From Scytalidium lignicola (Eukaryota; Ascomycota; Leotiomycetes): a stretch of 64,000 nt of DNA. The position numbers and the translations under genes were made by a program. The stretch is from positions 1 to 64,000 of the forward strand of contig NCSJ02000173.1 in the NCBI GenBank assembly GCA_002812745.2, in the 5' to 3' direction. The notes beneath the pieces are model-generated. The model was not told the DNA's origin, searched no databases, and saw nothing but the letters and a program-made list of their open reading frames with translations. Of the stretch, positions 36,412 through 46,586 are shown piece after piece. Within the stretch, counting starts at the first letter, position 1, and every line of letters begins with the position of its first letter.

Positions 36412-38214
36412 ATGGAAATTCTGCACGAGAAGCTCCAGTCTCTTGAAGGAAAGGTTCTTGTCAACGGCAAGGCTGAGGGTACAGTACTCGCAAGCACAGT
36501 AGCTTTAAGCTTTTGGGGAGGAGTTAATGCTGAAAATGGCGAAATAATTGACCATCACCATCCACTTTCTGGCCAATCTGTAGCCGGAAAAGTCCTTGTT
36601 ATTCCAAGCAGCCGGGGTTCTTGTTCAGGGAGTGGTGTCATATTGGAACTTCTTCTAAACGGACACCGTCCCAGTGCTCTTGTCTTTGAACACGATGAGT
36701 TGGTCGTGACACTTGGGGTTATTGTTGCCAGCGAAGTCTTTGGGAAGTCTATTCCTATCATACAACTATCTTCGGTGGATTTTAAGATTATTTCGACGGC
36801 TGCATGGGTACGAATCAATAATAGTCATGTGGAGTGCCTTATTACCTCTGACTTTAGAAGGGATGATGGCGCTGAACTGAAATTTGAAGCTCAGACTGCA
36901 AAAATGGATATAGAAATGGAAATACCTCCATTTTTCAAGCTAACATCTTTCGATCGCGAGCTCCTTGATGGCACCCATGGCAAGGCGGCAGAAGCTGCTG
37001 CTCGGATAGTTATCAAAATGGCCTATATTCAGAATGCAACAGAGCTTATTGATATAAAACAAGCACACATAGATGGCTGTGTTTATACCGGGCCTGCAAC
37101 CCTCCAATTCGCACAGCAATTTAACAAATGGGGAGCCAAGGTTCGCATACCTGCTTCCATGAACTCAATATCTGTGGATAGACGTCGATGGTGTGCTCAA
37201 GGTATCGATCCCGCACTGGGTAATCCCGCTAGTGAGCTCGCGGATGCCTATGTGTATATGGGAGTTTCACCAAGTTACACATGTGCACCATACCTCCTTA
37301 ACACCGCACCTACTAAAGACGATCATATAACGTGGGGAGAATCGAATGCAGCAGTCTTTGCAAATAGTGTTTTGGGTGCAAGAACGATCAAGTGTCCTGA
37401 TTACCTCGATATCTGCGTCGCATTAACAGGACGCGCCCCGAATGCTGGCCCTCACATCACGGCCAATCGGCGAGCTCAAATCAAGATTTCACTTCCACGT
37501 ATTTGTAACACAGATGACTCTCTATTCCCTTTGCTAGGCTACGTTGTAGGTGATATAGCTGCAAACCAAATACCCATCATTACAGGTATAGAGGATACTT
37601 TGATCACAAAAGATGATCTTAAGGCATTTAGTGCTGCATTTGCCACCACGTCTAGTTCCTCAATGTTTCACCTGGCCGGCATTACTCCCGAAGCATTGGG
37701 TGGCCAGGAACTAGAGATACAATTGTCTGTCGCTTCTTGTGTTGCCATCACGTTTTCTGAACTGCAAAGAGCCTGGTGCCAGCTTAATAGCGGATTAGAT
37801 ACATATATAGATCTTATTTCACTTGGAAATCCACACTTCTCTTATGACGAATTCGCAAATCTTGCACATCTTTGCAACGGTCAAAAGAAGAGTGATGCAG
37901 TATCAGTGGTGGTAACGTGTGGTCGAGACACATATGCAAGAGCATACAGAGACGGCCATATACCTATGCTTGAGGATTTTGGTGTTCAAGTCATTACAGA
38001 CACATGCTGGTGCATGATTGTTGAACCTCTCATTCCAGTTCATGCGAAGACTATTATGACGAACTCTGCTAAATATGCACATTATGGGGTGGGATTAACG
38101 GGTCGTCAAATACGGTTTGGCAGCTTGGCTCAGTGTATTGAAGCTGCCTGCAGTGGTCAGGCGTCCCATGATCTTCCGTCCTGGCTTATGGGGGTTAAAG
38201 ATCAGAAAATTTAA
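36412..38214 (+). CDS. Fused aconitase X (AcnX; DUF126 + DUF521)
   Basis: An intronless 600-aa protein. Residues ~1-140 are the small swivelling domain (ALSFWGGVNAENGEIID, GKVLVIPSSRGSCSGSGVIL). Residues ~165-590 are the large domain (LLDGTHGKAAEAAARIVIKM, AHIDGCVYTGPATLQFA, GNPASELADAYVYMGVSPSY, TWGESNAAVFANSVLGART, HLAGITPEALG). Characterised AcnX enzymes are dehydratases, acting on cis-3-hydroxy-L-proline in bacteria or on mevalonate 5-phosphate in archaea; in the latter small and large parts are separate chains. The fused order small-large is that of the hydroxyproline type. Cysteines that could ligate an iron-sulfur centre are present, e.g. in TSDF..C, GACSYT-like SYTCAPY and IKCPDYLD. 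Substrate is inferred. Confidence 0.88.
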   Translation: MEILHEKLQSLEGKVLVNGKAEGTVLASTVALSFWGGVNAENGEIIDHHHPLSGQSVAGKVLVIPSSRGSCSGSGVILELLLNGHRPSALVFEHDELVVTLGVIVASEVFGKSIPIIQLSSVDFKIISTAAWVRINNSHVECLITSDFRRDDGAELKFEAQTAKMDIEMEIPPFFKLTSFDRELLDGTHGKAAEAAARIVIKMAYIQNATELIDIKQAHIDGCVYTGPATLQFAQQFNKWGAKVRIPASMNSISVDRRRWCAQGIDPALGNPASELADAYVYMGVSPSYTCAPYLLNTAPTKDDHITWGESNAAVFANSVLGARTIKCPDYLDICVALTGRAPNAGPHITANRRAQIKISLPRICNTDDSLFPLLGYVVGDIAANQIPIITGIEDTLITKDDLKAFSAAFATTSSSSMFHLAGITPEALGGQELEIQLSVASCVAITFSELQRAWCQLNSGLDTYIDLISLGNPHFSYDEFANLAHLCNGQKKSDAVSVVVTCGRDTYARAYRDGHIPMLEDFGVQVITDTCWCMIVEPLIPVHAKTIMTNSAKYAHYGVGLTGRQIRFGSLAQCIEAACSGQASHDLPSWLMGVKDQKI

Positions 38215-38810
38215 TCAAAGTTATAGAGAATATATAGAATATTTACAATATCTAGAACTAATAATAAAGCACGGTTATAGATACCCCCGTATCCGCTCCT
38301 AGAACACATGAGTAGATTAAAAGTATCTCTGTAATGAAAGTTATATCTGAATATCATAGAACTTGGCCTAAGCTAAATCTACTCTCGCATCCCATTAAAC
38401 CGCTTAGAAAATATTCATCTAAATACTACTGGGATGATGTTAACAGCGTAAGAGAAAATGTTCTTTGCGCTTTAACTTCAACGTATGGTGGTGTACATAT
38501 TTAGTCTAAGTGGTTGACAAAAGTCGATAAATGGAACAACATTATAAATTGAAGTGTTTAATTATGAACCACTAATAATTGTAAATCTATCTGGCGTGGC
38601 TAGCTGAAACTCACATGTGAAGTTTTTCACGCCAAAATGCCGAGGAATTAATAAAACTAAACCCAACCCCCTTAAAGCATTTCTTAAAATTCCGCTTCTC
38701 TTGTGCGCCTTCATGTTCTGTTGCTCTGTATTTTCTACAATTAACCTCAACTGCATCTACTCAACCCTTTGAAATTCCCATAACGAACAAAACAAGAAAG
38801 TTCTCTCATA
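38215..38810. other. Intergenic region
   Basis: AT-rich, about 600 bp, between two plus-strand genes. The last 120 bp before 38811 is pyrimidine/A-rich and probably promoter and leader. No gene seen. Confidence 0.5.
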
Positions 38811-39343
38811 ATGCCCGTCTCCCTATCAAAGCCGGCAACCCGCAAGGTTGCCAACCCAACCTACGAGACAATCCCTCACCCACCCGTCCGCTACACCTCA
38901 TTCGAAGCCTTCTACCCATTTTACCTCGGCGAACACGCCATGCGGCGAAACCGCATCATGCACTTGAGTGGAACCTCCATTGCCCTGAGCACAACCACAT
39001 ACATGCTCCTCTGCGGTGTCGCGTCGCTGGCGGTGCGACTGCGTCGTGACTTTGAGCATAAGATTCCAAAGCAACTACGACCGTTATGGAGTGCGCGCCA
39101 GTGGTTAAGACTCGCGTTCGCTGCATTAATTCAGGGTTATGCGTGGGCTTGGCTTGGACATACGTTTATTGAGCGGAATAGGCCGGCGACGTTTAAGGTG
39201 AGTGATTGTCAGTGAGAAATGAGGCTTGGAAGTAATAATTAATGCTGATTAATGTCTTGATTTTATTTAAGTATCCGATATGGTCACTCATGGGCGATAT
39301 GAGGCTATGGTGGGAATGTATTAGTGGCCACCGAAAATTGTAG
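38811..39343 (+). CDS. Mpo1-like (DUF962) ER dioxygenase-family protein
   Basis: Exons 38811..39197 and 39272..39343 (74-nt intron) give 152 aa. The DUF962 metal-ligand pattern is visible: FYLGEHAMRRNRIMHLSGTS near residue 45 and LGHTFIERNRPATFKYPIW after the second hydrophobic segment. It ends SLMGDMRLWWECISGHRKL. Yeast Mpo1 is an Fe(II) dioxygenase in alpha-oxidation of 2-hydroxy fatty acids from phytosphingosine. Two hydrophobic stretches fit an ER membrane protein. Size is at the low end for the family. Confidence 0.86.
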
Positions 39344-39786
39344 AGTAGGTGACTTATAAAACTTATAAAAAGGGGTTTTAGTGTTGAATGGAGGTAATGT
39401 AAGGAATAGTTCAGATTGAATTGGTCGTATCCACATGCAGTAAGTTACGAATTCAAGATCTGATATACATAGAGTAGTGATTAACTTACGTTGACTTACG
39501 AAGTATAACAATTATTGTAAGAAATTGTTATAGTAATAATAGTTATATCTATGCATCATAATGTGCTTGAACTTCCCAGTTGGGAAAAGAATTATGAGTG
39601 GAGAGTCAAAGTTTACCGATATAATGTATAGCTTCGTGTGGAGGTATTGTTGTTGTTTTTCTTACAAAATTCTCTCCAACCACCCCCCTAACAAGAACAG
39701 AAAATCAAAGCTCACTTCCGTTTCAGAAGCAATATCAACCGCAATGGTATATCTACTACAGGGTATATCCTCCTTCATCCACCCCT
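39344..39786. other. Intergenic region between convergent genes
   Basis: 443 bp, AT-rich, without a supportable ORF; probably 3' UTRs of both genes. Confidence 0.5.
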
Positions 39787-40435
39787 CTAATTGCTCACAA
39801 AATAGTTGCTCGCCACAACTGGTCCCAGCTTGGCCTCCTTCTCAAACGCCTTCAAGTCATACCTTATCCGTGGCCTAATCCCGATCTTCTCCCCATTCGG
39901 TGGTGCGAACTTGGCTGGATCAAATCCCTCGGGCTGCTCGTACAGCATGAAGACGTAGCGGTGTGGGCTGCTGGGCGGTGGCGGCCCGGGACCATGGTAG
40001 TCTGTGATAAAGGGTGTGTCCTCCGCTATGAGTTTTGTGGTGCCGTCGGCGGCCGTTTGAGGCTTAAGACCTGATTGGATCCCTGAGGTGTGTTAATAAT
40101 GTTGAGATTGGACTGGGGAAGAGGACTTACAATGCAAAACAGGACCCAAGAAGCTGAAAGAAGGGAAGGGGGCGTCGAGATCAATATTTATAACAATATA
40201 TGTCCCGGTGGCTCCATTGAAGCTTAGCTCGGGAAGTGATTGCGCCTCTGATGGAACATCCCGTCAGTTATCTTATTTTATTCGATACTCAAAAGGGAGA
40301 GAATTCGAATTACTTACCTCCTTTGGGGATGTGCATTCCTGGAGTGACCTTTTTCGTACCGATAGTCACGCCCAGAAGCTTAGACTCGTCTTTGCAAAGA
40401 GCAATAGCGGCCTCGATGTTCTTGATATCAGGCAT
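39787..40435 (-). CDS. PEBP-family protein (TFS1/carboxypeptidase Y inhibitor-like)
   Basis: Three exons, 40318..40435, 40131..40247 and 39787..40082, join to 176 aa. The conserved PEBP ligand-site elements are IDLDAPFPSFSFLGPVLHWI (the DPDxP-type strand) and ITDYHGPGPPPPSSPHRYVF (the GxHR-type strand), then MLYEQPEGFD. It starts at MPDIKNIEAAIALCKDESKL, without a signal peptide. PEBPs bind phospholipid head groups and inhibit proteases or kinases; the particular target is unknown. All three exons were recovered from splice sites, because none forms a long ORF alone. Confidence 0.87.
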
Positions 40436-41355
40436 GTTGAGTTCTCTCTGCTTTGCAATGAGAAAAGGAGTCTCTCTTTTTCTTTAACAGAGTTTGCTGA
40501 GGTGGTGTGATATGATATCAACTATATATTCTCAGTAAATAAATTTAAAACCGTGGGGTTAAGGTTTATTTCCGACCATCGGCGCTCACGGCTCCGTTTC
40601 CCGAGCTGAGGATTAATAATATATTTTATAACTAATTGCCCATTCGGTCTTTTCGAAGTCCATTGATAGGAACGCCTAACATCATATACATATAAAACCT
40701 TGTCTGGTAGGCTTAGTCGCTTTGTTAAAGGAGAGTGGACTTCAATGCGAAGTGGAATTTGCAGTCTTCTTTTATTCAATATTTTATAACCGAGCAACAT
40801 GGTTTTTATCTCTCTCATGAGTAAAAAGAAAGATACTATGCACAGAACAATTGATAGATGCGAGGGTTTTTTAATGTTTTAATGGAAGTATTACCGGCAG
40901 ATCAAATTAAGATCTTTGCGTTTTGTATTGCTAAAGCTGGAGGAAGGGTATTTAGTAATTTGTTGTAAGAAGTACTCAAGCATTCGTGATTTCGTTTTGC
41001 TCATAAAAATTATGATAAAAGGANTTTTTTTTTTCACTTCAAAACTGAGATTATAAATTGATCATTGGTTGTCGAAGTCCTGATCCTATCCTAGCTCACT
41101 TAAGCTCGTAGGCAAATATCTACGTCCAGGAATAAAGTTATTATCCACTCACCTGGACGACAAAAAGGTTGGCACAACGGTACATAAGCGAACACCAAAT
41201 TTTGGTGAGCTGCCAAGTACGGATGTCGCCTTCAGAAGTACTGTAATGTCGCAAACTAAAAACGCCACTTTTCTGTAAATGGCCATATGTTGCGAGTACT
41301 CCCTCAAGCCTTACAGGCTAAGATGGCCTATTTTAGCGTTGTTGTCTCAAATGTA
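40436..41355. other. Intergenic region leading into a repeat block
   Basis: Promoter of the PEBP gene next to 40435, then increasingly repeat-like DNA. One N at 41024 before a T run. No gene seen. The last 8 bases, 41348-41355 (CAAATGTA), are the left target-site duplication of the adjacent element. Confidence 0.5.
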
Positions 41356-41699
41356 GGCCACAGCTAAATCTACACACCTAGCGCGTCCTTATATCTACAC
41401 ACACCACCAAATTACGATAAATGCAAGAAAGTTTAAGCGAGAACATGTTTATGCGAGGAAAATATAAACGAGAGCATTTTAACTCTTACTTTGACTAACA
41501 TTTTTACAATAATTTTATATAAAACTTATACAATTAAAATTGATAATTCATTTAATTAGAACAAATTATTTGAATATATATTTTCTAAACTAATTCTGAT
41601 TCATTGGTGTTTGAAATATTTACGTATAAAATTACAAAACTAGTATGGTGGTATGTGTAGATATAAGGACGCGCTAGGTGTGTAGATTTAGCTGTGGCC
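41356..41699. mobile_element. 344-bp inverted-repeat (MITE-like) element with 8-bp target duplication
   Basis: The first ~54 bases, beginning GGCCACAGCTAAATCTACAC, are repeated in reverse complement at the end with a single mismatch. The element is flanked by identical CAAATGTA at 41348-41355 and 41700-41707. The internal ~235 bp is AT-rich with no ORF. A short non-coding element with long inverted repeats and a perfect 8-bp duplication is a MITE; an 8-bp duplication is characteristic of hAT transposases, though the end sequence does not have the usual hAT start. The near-identity of arms suggests a fairly recent insertion or escape from mutation. Confidence 0.85.
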
Positions 41700-42095
41700 C
41701 AAATGTACTGTATAGACATTCTCACTAGTGCTTTAGTATCTATCAATCAGAGACTTTAACTGCATGATATCCTTGAATATAAATTTTAGCATTACAAATT
41801 TTAAGCAAATAAGGCCTGAGCGGATAACTAGACGATTTTTAGGCTACCTAAGCCTTGTAATATGCTCTAATTATAACGTGCTTCAGCATTAAGTACAACT
41901 ACTATAATACTGTATGGCCGGTACAGACGTGGAAATTGTAGCGTTGTTAGTGCTACTCGAAGACATTACTTTTGCAGTCTTCCTCCGTGCCACACTTACC
42001 TATTCTGTCACATCCTGAACCTCGGCCCTTTTCGGCACGAACTCGATTGTGGCCGCGCCTCGACCAGCCACCAATAAGCTCGCCCTAGGTACGTA

Positions 42096-42519
42096 CAGTA
42101 TGTGGACAAAAGTCTAAGCGAATGGCCTTTTTACACCAAAACTCACCTACTTTAGCCTGCATTTAATATTTATTGATACCTTAAAATCTGTATCATTTTT
42201 ACTTTAATTAATAGACTTTAATAACATATTTAACATATATTAAGTTCAAACATTTTGAGGCATTGTAAAAATGCAGATGAAAGTGCAAAGTTGACAAAAT
42301 TTGTATGAGGGATGAATTTGCTATTTTCACATAGTTATTACAGATTTTAAAATGCCTCAAGATTTTCAAGCTTGGGATATGTTAAATGCACTACTAAATT
42401 CTATTAATTAAAGTAAAAATGATACAGATTTTAAGGTATCAATAAATATTAAATGCAGGTTAAAGTAGGTGAGTTTTGGTGTAAAAAGGCCATTCGCTTA
42501 GACTTTTGTCTACTCACTG
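42096..42519. mobile_element. 424-bp Tc1/mariner-type MITE with TA target duplication
   Basis: Left end CAGTATGTGGACAAAAGTCT and right end in reverse complement CAGTGAGTAGACAAAAGTCT, flanked by TA at 42094-42095 and 42520-42521. The arms stay highly similar for about 130 bp and remain alignable for about 180 bp, so the whole element is close to a perfect hairpin. No ORF. TA duplication and CAGT-type ends fit Tc1/mariner elements. Arm differences are mostly scattered substitutions. Confidence 0.85.
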
Positions 42520-42554
42520 TACTTCCAGATGCTACCCAAAATTTTCTATCACTA

Positions 42555-42996
42555 TTACAAAACTACGCTATCCAGGTCACTGGATGGCCATGGGTAAGGT
42601 AGATGTTCAAGGACAGTGGAAACGTGTGACATACAACAGGCGACTAAGTCAAGGGCAGGATGTTACGGGTTTTACCTAACAAGCTGATTGGTGTAGGCCT
42701 GAGGCTCGGTACACGGAAGGTGTGCATAGAGAACCTAACAATCAGGGGTCACGTGATGGAGTCTTNGGATCCCTGGNGGACTCCAGNGGACTCCAAGGAC
42801 TCTAAAGGGTCCAGCAGGATTTCATTATCTATATAAGCATACTGTAAGAACATGAGAATAGACTCCTCGTGTTCAACCTAAATACATTACTAGATCCTAC
42901 CCTTGACTTAGTTGCCTGTGTCACACGTTTCCGTTGTCCCTGAACATCTACCTTACCCTTGGCTATCCAGTGACCTGGATGGCGTAGTTTTATAAC
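42555..42996. repeat. Inverted repeat with ~110-bp arms around a repeat-derived core
   Basis: Bases ~42555-42665 (ACTACGCTATCCAGGTCACT and onward) reappear in reverse complement at ~42881-42996 with roughly ten differences. The core includes a TATA-like TCTATATAAGCATAC, three Ns (42766, 42777, 42787) each directly before GG, and repeated GGACTCCA motifs. It could be two opposed LTR fragments or a foldback element. No clean target duplication seen. Confidence 0.65.
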
Positions 42997-44863
42997 ATTA
43001 ACTTTAACCTTATAAAGTAAGTAAAGAGAAAAACTAAACACTTAAGTTTTAACCTTATAAAAGGTGAATAAGAGAAGAGTAAGAGTTATACCTTATTATC
43101 ATTACCATTATCTTTATCATTACCTTCATTATCAAAAAGCTCTTTTACCTTAAGATATTATCCTTTGATTAGTACTTACTTAATAATAATTATGTAAGTA
43201 ACTCATTATTTTATTATAATCTGTACAAAGACTTTTTTACTTCTTTAAAAAAGACTTATTATATCTTTAAACATCTTCTTTAATGAACAACTTAACAACT
43301 TTAATGTTAAGATACTTTTCTCTTTTTACTTAGCTAACTTTTCTTACTTGAGTTCTTGAAGACATAAGGAAAGTATACTTTTAAAGTTCTTAATGAATTA
43401 AAAGCTTTTCAAAATGATTACTTATGTTATTTTAACATTATCCTAATACTAGGTTAACAAGAGCTTAATATTAGTAATAATTATTATATTAAAACTTATA
43501 TCAAGAATATTATTATACATAACAATAATAGTATAAAATACTTTACTTTATATCTTTAACAAACTAATTAACTAATAAGAGGTTAATAAGTAATTAATTA
43601 TTAGTTTACAAGAATAAACAAAGAAGAAAGAATATGCTTACCAAAAGACAAGCCTTATTATTCTACTTGTAATATGAACATTTTAAAGATTAACTTATAA
43701 TACATTAATTAAACAATTATATAATAATAATAAAGCAGTTATATAATAATAATCATGACTTATTAGTATTATCTACATATTATTACAGAATACTAGCTTT
43801 TTACCTAGATAAGTTATAAAAACATCATTAACATAATACTTCTCTATTAATAAAAACAAGAGGTTTAACATTTACTAGTATTATTACAAGAGCTTAACAA
43901 GAGGTTAACAAATGTTATAACTAAAGTTAAACAAGAGTATAAAAAGAAAGAAGAAATATTCTAAAGTTAAGTAAAAGGTGAAAAGTAAGTTGAATTAAAA
44001 AATCAAAGAAGAATATAATAAAGAGTAAGTTATAACTTAACAAAAGACAATTCTATTATATAATTCTTAAAGAAAAGAAATGATAATTAAATAAAGGTGA
44101 AGATAAGAAAACAAGTTAAATTAAAAGATTAAAGAAGAGTATAACAAAGAGTAAGTTATAACTTAATAAAAGACAATTCTACTTTAAGGATCTTAACAAA
44201 CAAAGGTGAAGAAAAANGGAAGTATAATAGAAAAAAGGATAATAAGAAAGTTATAACTTAACAAGAATAATGTTAGTAAAAANGTTATAAGAACATAGTA
44301 AAGTTCTTTAAAAANGAAAAATAATATTAATAATTGTTAGTTAATGCTTAAAAAAAAGAAGTAAAACCAAAGAAGAGAATACTTACTTAAATAGATATAT
44401 ATAATAGCTTAAGGTTTAAAGAATATTATTATTAAAGCTTTTCTTAATAAATATATTTAGTATAATAAAACTATGTTAAAAGAATAAGAGTAACAATATC
44501 CTCATTATAAAACTTAATATTGTTCATGGTTATTAAGTTATAAGCAAGCTATAATCTAAAAAGGAAGTTTATAATAAGAGTAAGACATTTAACTATTAGT
44601 CTTATTATAACTTGTAATGTTGAATTGAAAAAACAAAGAAAGATCTTTAAAGTTTAACAAGAAGTTTGTTAAAGCTTTATTATGAAGTTAATATTAAGAA
44701 GTGTTTTATGTTTGCTAAAATAATAAACATACTAAGATGTTAAGGTTAAGAATACTAAGTTTAACACTCTTTGTCTAGAGTCTAATTATAGAATAAGAGA
44801 ATGTTATGTTCTGTTATTGTATCTTAACAAGTAGTTTGACAATAACTCCTGAGGACAAGAGCT
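42997..44863 (+). mobile_element. Degenerate internal region of an LTR retroelement, extremely AT-rich
   Basis: Nearly pure A/T with stops everywhere; no reading frame survives. It ends in a polypurine tract followed by an LTR-like segment, so it is probably the mutated body of a plus-oriented retroelement. An imperfect direct repeat of about 110 bp (from ~43985 and ~44105) is visible. Ns at 44217, 44283 and 44315 all follow A runs. RIP is the likely cause in an ascomycete. Confidence 0.55.
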
Positions 44864-45144
44864 TAAAAAGGAGGAGATATTGTTAGGTCCTTAGTAGGCT
44901 AATCACATGAAGGGAGGAAGGATAAGGGTCTGAGTCCTAGCCGCTCCTTAGCTGTTGACTCCCGTCTATAAAGAGGGGGTTTTCCCCTTCTCTTTGACAG
45001 GAGTCAGAGATCAATCTTGTACTTTAAGAGAATACTGAGTTTTAGAGTGAATTTACACCTAACCAACTGCTATCACACTGTTAGTCTCCTACTATGTTTC
45101 AGCCTCCTGGTCTCTCTTCACTCTACGTATGGATAACCCTGACA
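44864..45144 (+). mobile_element. Polypurine tract and probable 3' LTR
   Basis: The tract AAAAAGGAGGAGATA (about 44864-44878) directly precedes TGTTAGG at 44881. The segment runs 264 bp to CCTGACA at 45144, giving TG..CA ends with near-inverted termini. It is much less AT-biased than the preceding internal region and has CTATAAAGAGG as a possible TATA box. This is the arrangement at the 3' end of Ty1/copia- and gypsy-type elements. The 5' LTR was not found in the window. Confidence 0.6.
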
Positions 45145-45765
45145 ACCTTAAAGCTTTTTAAAAGATTTTATACAAGATTCTTTTTACAATAAGAGAAAAN
45201 GTCTTTAAGTATAAAGAAAAAGCTTAATTCACAGCTAATTTTAAGAGTAATTCAAAGCTTTTTTACTTTTGTAAACCATCACTTATAATACCTTAGTAAG
45301 CTAAAAGACTGTTAAAGTTATTCTGTACATCTAAAAAAACAAAGAATATTAAAGGAAATCAACTGGAATTCTAGCTGGAAACGCTCAAATTATAACTGTA
45401 CAGTATACCAAGTTCATATTTGCCAACAAAAACCTTGTTTTGAGCAATACCATAGTAGAAATAATATAAATTGTTAATAACCTTCATATAATTGTATAAG
45501 AAGAGAAATAAGCAGATATGATTGGCTAATATCCTTGCCATACAAAGTTGTGCCTGAAGGGCTTAAGCGAGTCCGGGCCCGAGGGGATACTCCAGGCAGT
45601 CTAGACCTAACACAAGTAACTTCTTGCCGTTCAAAATAGAAAATGCTTGTTCGGCTGGTATCTTTGGTTTAAAAAGATTTTTCTCGATCCTCAGGCCTCT
45701 ATTAGTGAGTGTAAACTCATTCTCATCATCAAATCTTGTTGTCCGTCTCCTTATTTGCGTGCAAT
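45145..45765. other. AT-rich transition into the HET pseudogene
   Basis: AT-rich until ~45540, then normal composition. One N at 45200. The 3' part (45600-45765) lies where the C-terminal portion of a HET gene would continue, but no frame supports it. Confidence 0.45.
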
Positions 45766-46586
45766 TTAAGAATTCCGAAGGCGAGTGTGCAAAGATCCCT
45801 CTGACCGGTAAAGTGGGCTGTCCGGACTGCTTTGTTTCCAGGCAAATAGAGTGAGATCATTGCTCACCTTAGCAACTTCTTCCTGCAATCTGATAAAAGC
45901 TCTATCACCTTCGCCGTAAAGAGTTGGCATATTGACATCAAGAATTCCAAAGAGACAGTATGCGATGTCCTCGACCCTGCTTGTTTCCCTTCGCGCGGCC
46001 CATGACGTTCGTCTCCCTATCGGGATATCCAGCAGAATGTTTCTGTCATCAAGAACAATGCTATCTACACCAGTAATTTGGGCTAAAATCGGCCCAAGAA
46101 ATAGTTTGTCTCCCACAAGATTCCAGGATGCATCATAGAAAGTGATATTCTTTGGCGCGATCAATTCTTGAAGGGTCCAACCTCTCGTGAACCATCTACT
46201 AAGTATTTTCTCAGGCGATCTTTCCCTGCCCAGCCCTCAAGTTTATCATGCGAAATCTTGCGTAAGTCAGAAAGGTAAGCGTAGCAAGCGGAAGATTCCA
46301 TGTACCATTGAAACATGGAGTTGATAGCTTCACTAAGCTCCGCACTGCTGGACTTATCAATACAGCACGTATCGACCCACGCATATCGATATCCTTCTCT
46401 CCGAGCAATATCACAAGTCTCTTCGATTTTGGACCAGCCAATCTTCTTCTTTGCTTGAAAGAGATTACTCATATCTTGGAAACTCACTTCCTCATCCTCC
46501 CAAGTATGGGAAAGAATCGCGTAAGGTACCTCCTCACAATTTACAAAGAACTCGAGACGGAAAGATATGACATTGATGAGCCACAT
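45766..46586 (-). pseudogene. HET-domain (heterokaryon incompatibility) gene, frameshifted and truncated
   Basis: From the ATG at 46586 the frame reads MWLINVISFRLEFFVNCEEV, PYAILSHTWEDEEVSFQDM, CDIARREGYRYAWVDTCCID and AINSMFQWYMESSACYAYLS. This is the HET domain in order: the SHTW, WVDTCCID and CYAYLSD motifs. Near 46200 the next family segment, SRWFTRGWTLQELIAPKNIT, is in another frame, which then reads to HTRLRNS and a stop at 45766. A one- or two-base indel has occurred just before CTTAGTAGATGG. The C-terminal effector part is missing. HET proteins trigger cell death on fusion with non-self mycelia. It borders the transposon block. Confidence 0.85.

Noticed and set aside
41000..45600. 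Centromere or CRISPR-like array in the AT block
   Set aside because: Repeats here are inverted-repeat transposons and an LTR element; no regularly spaced short repeats, and the block is too short to call a centromere.
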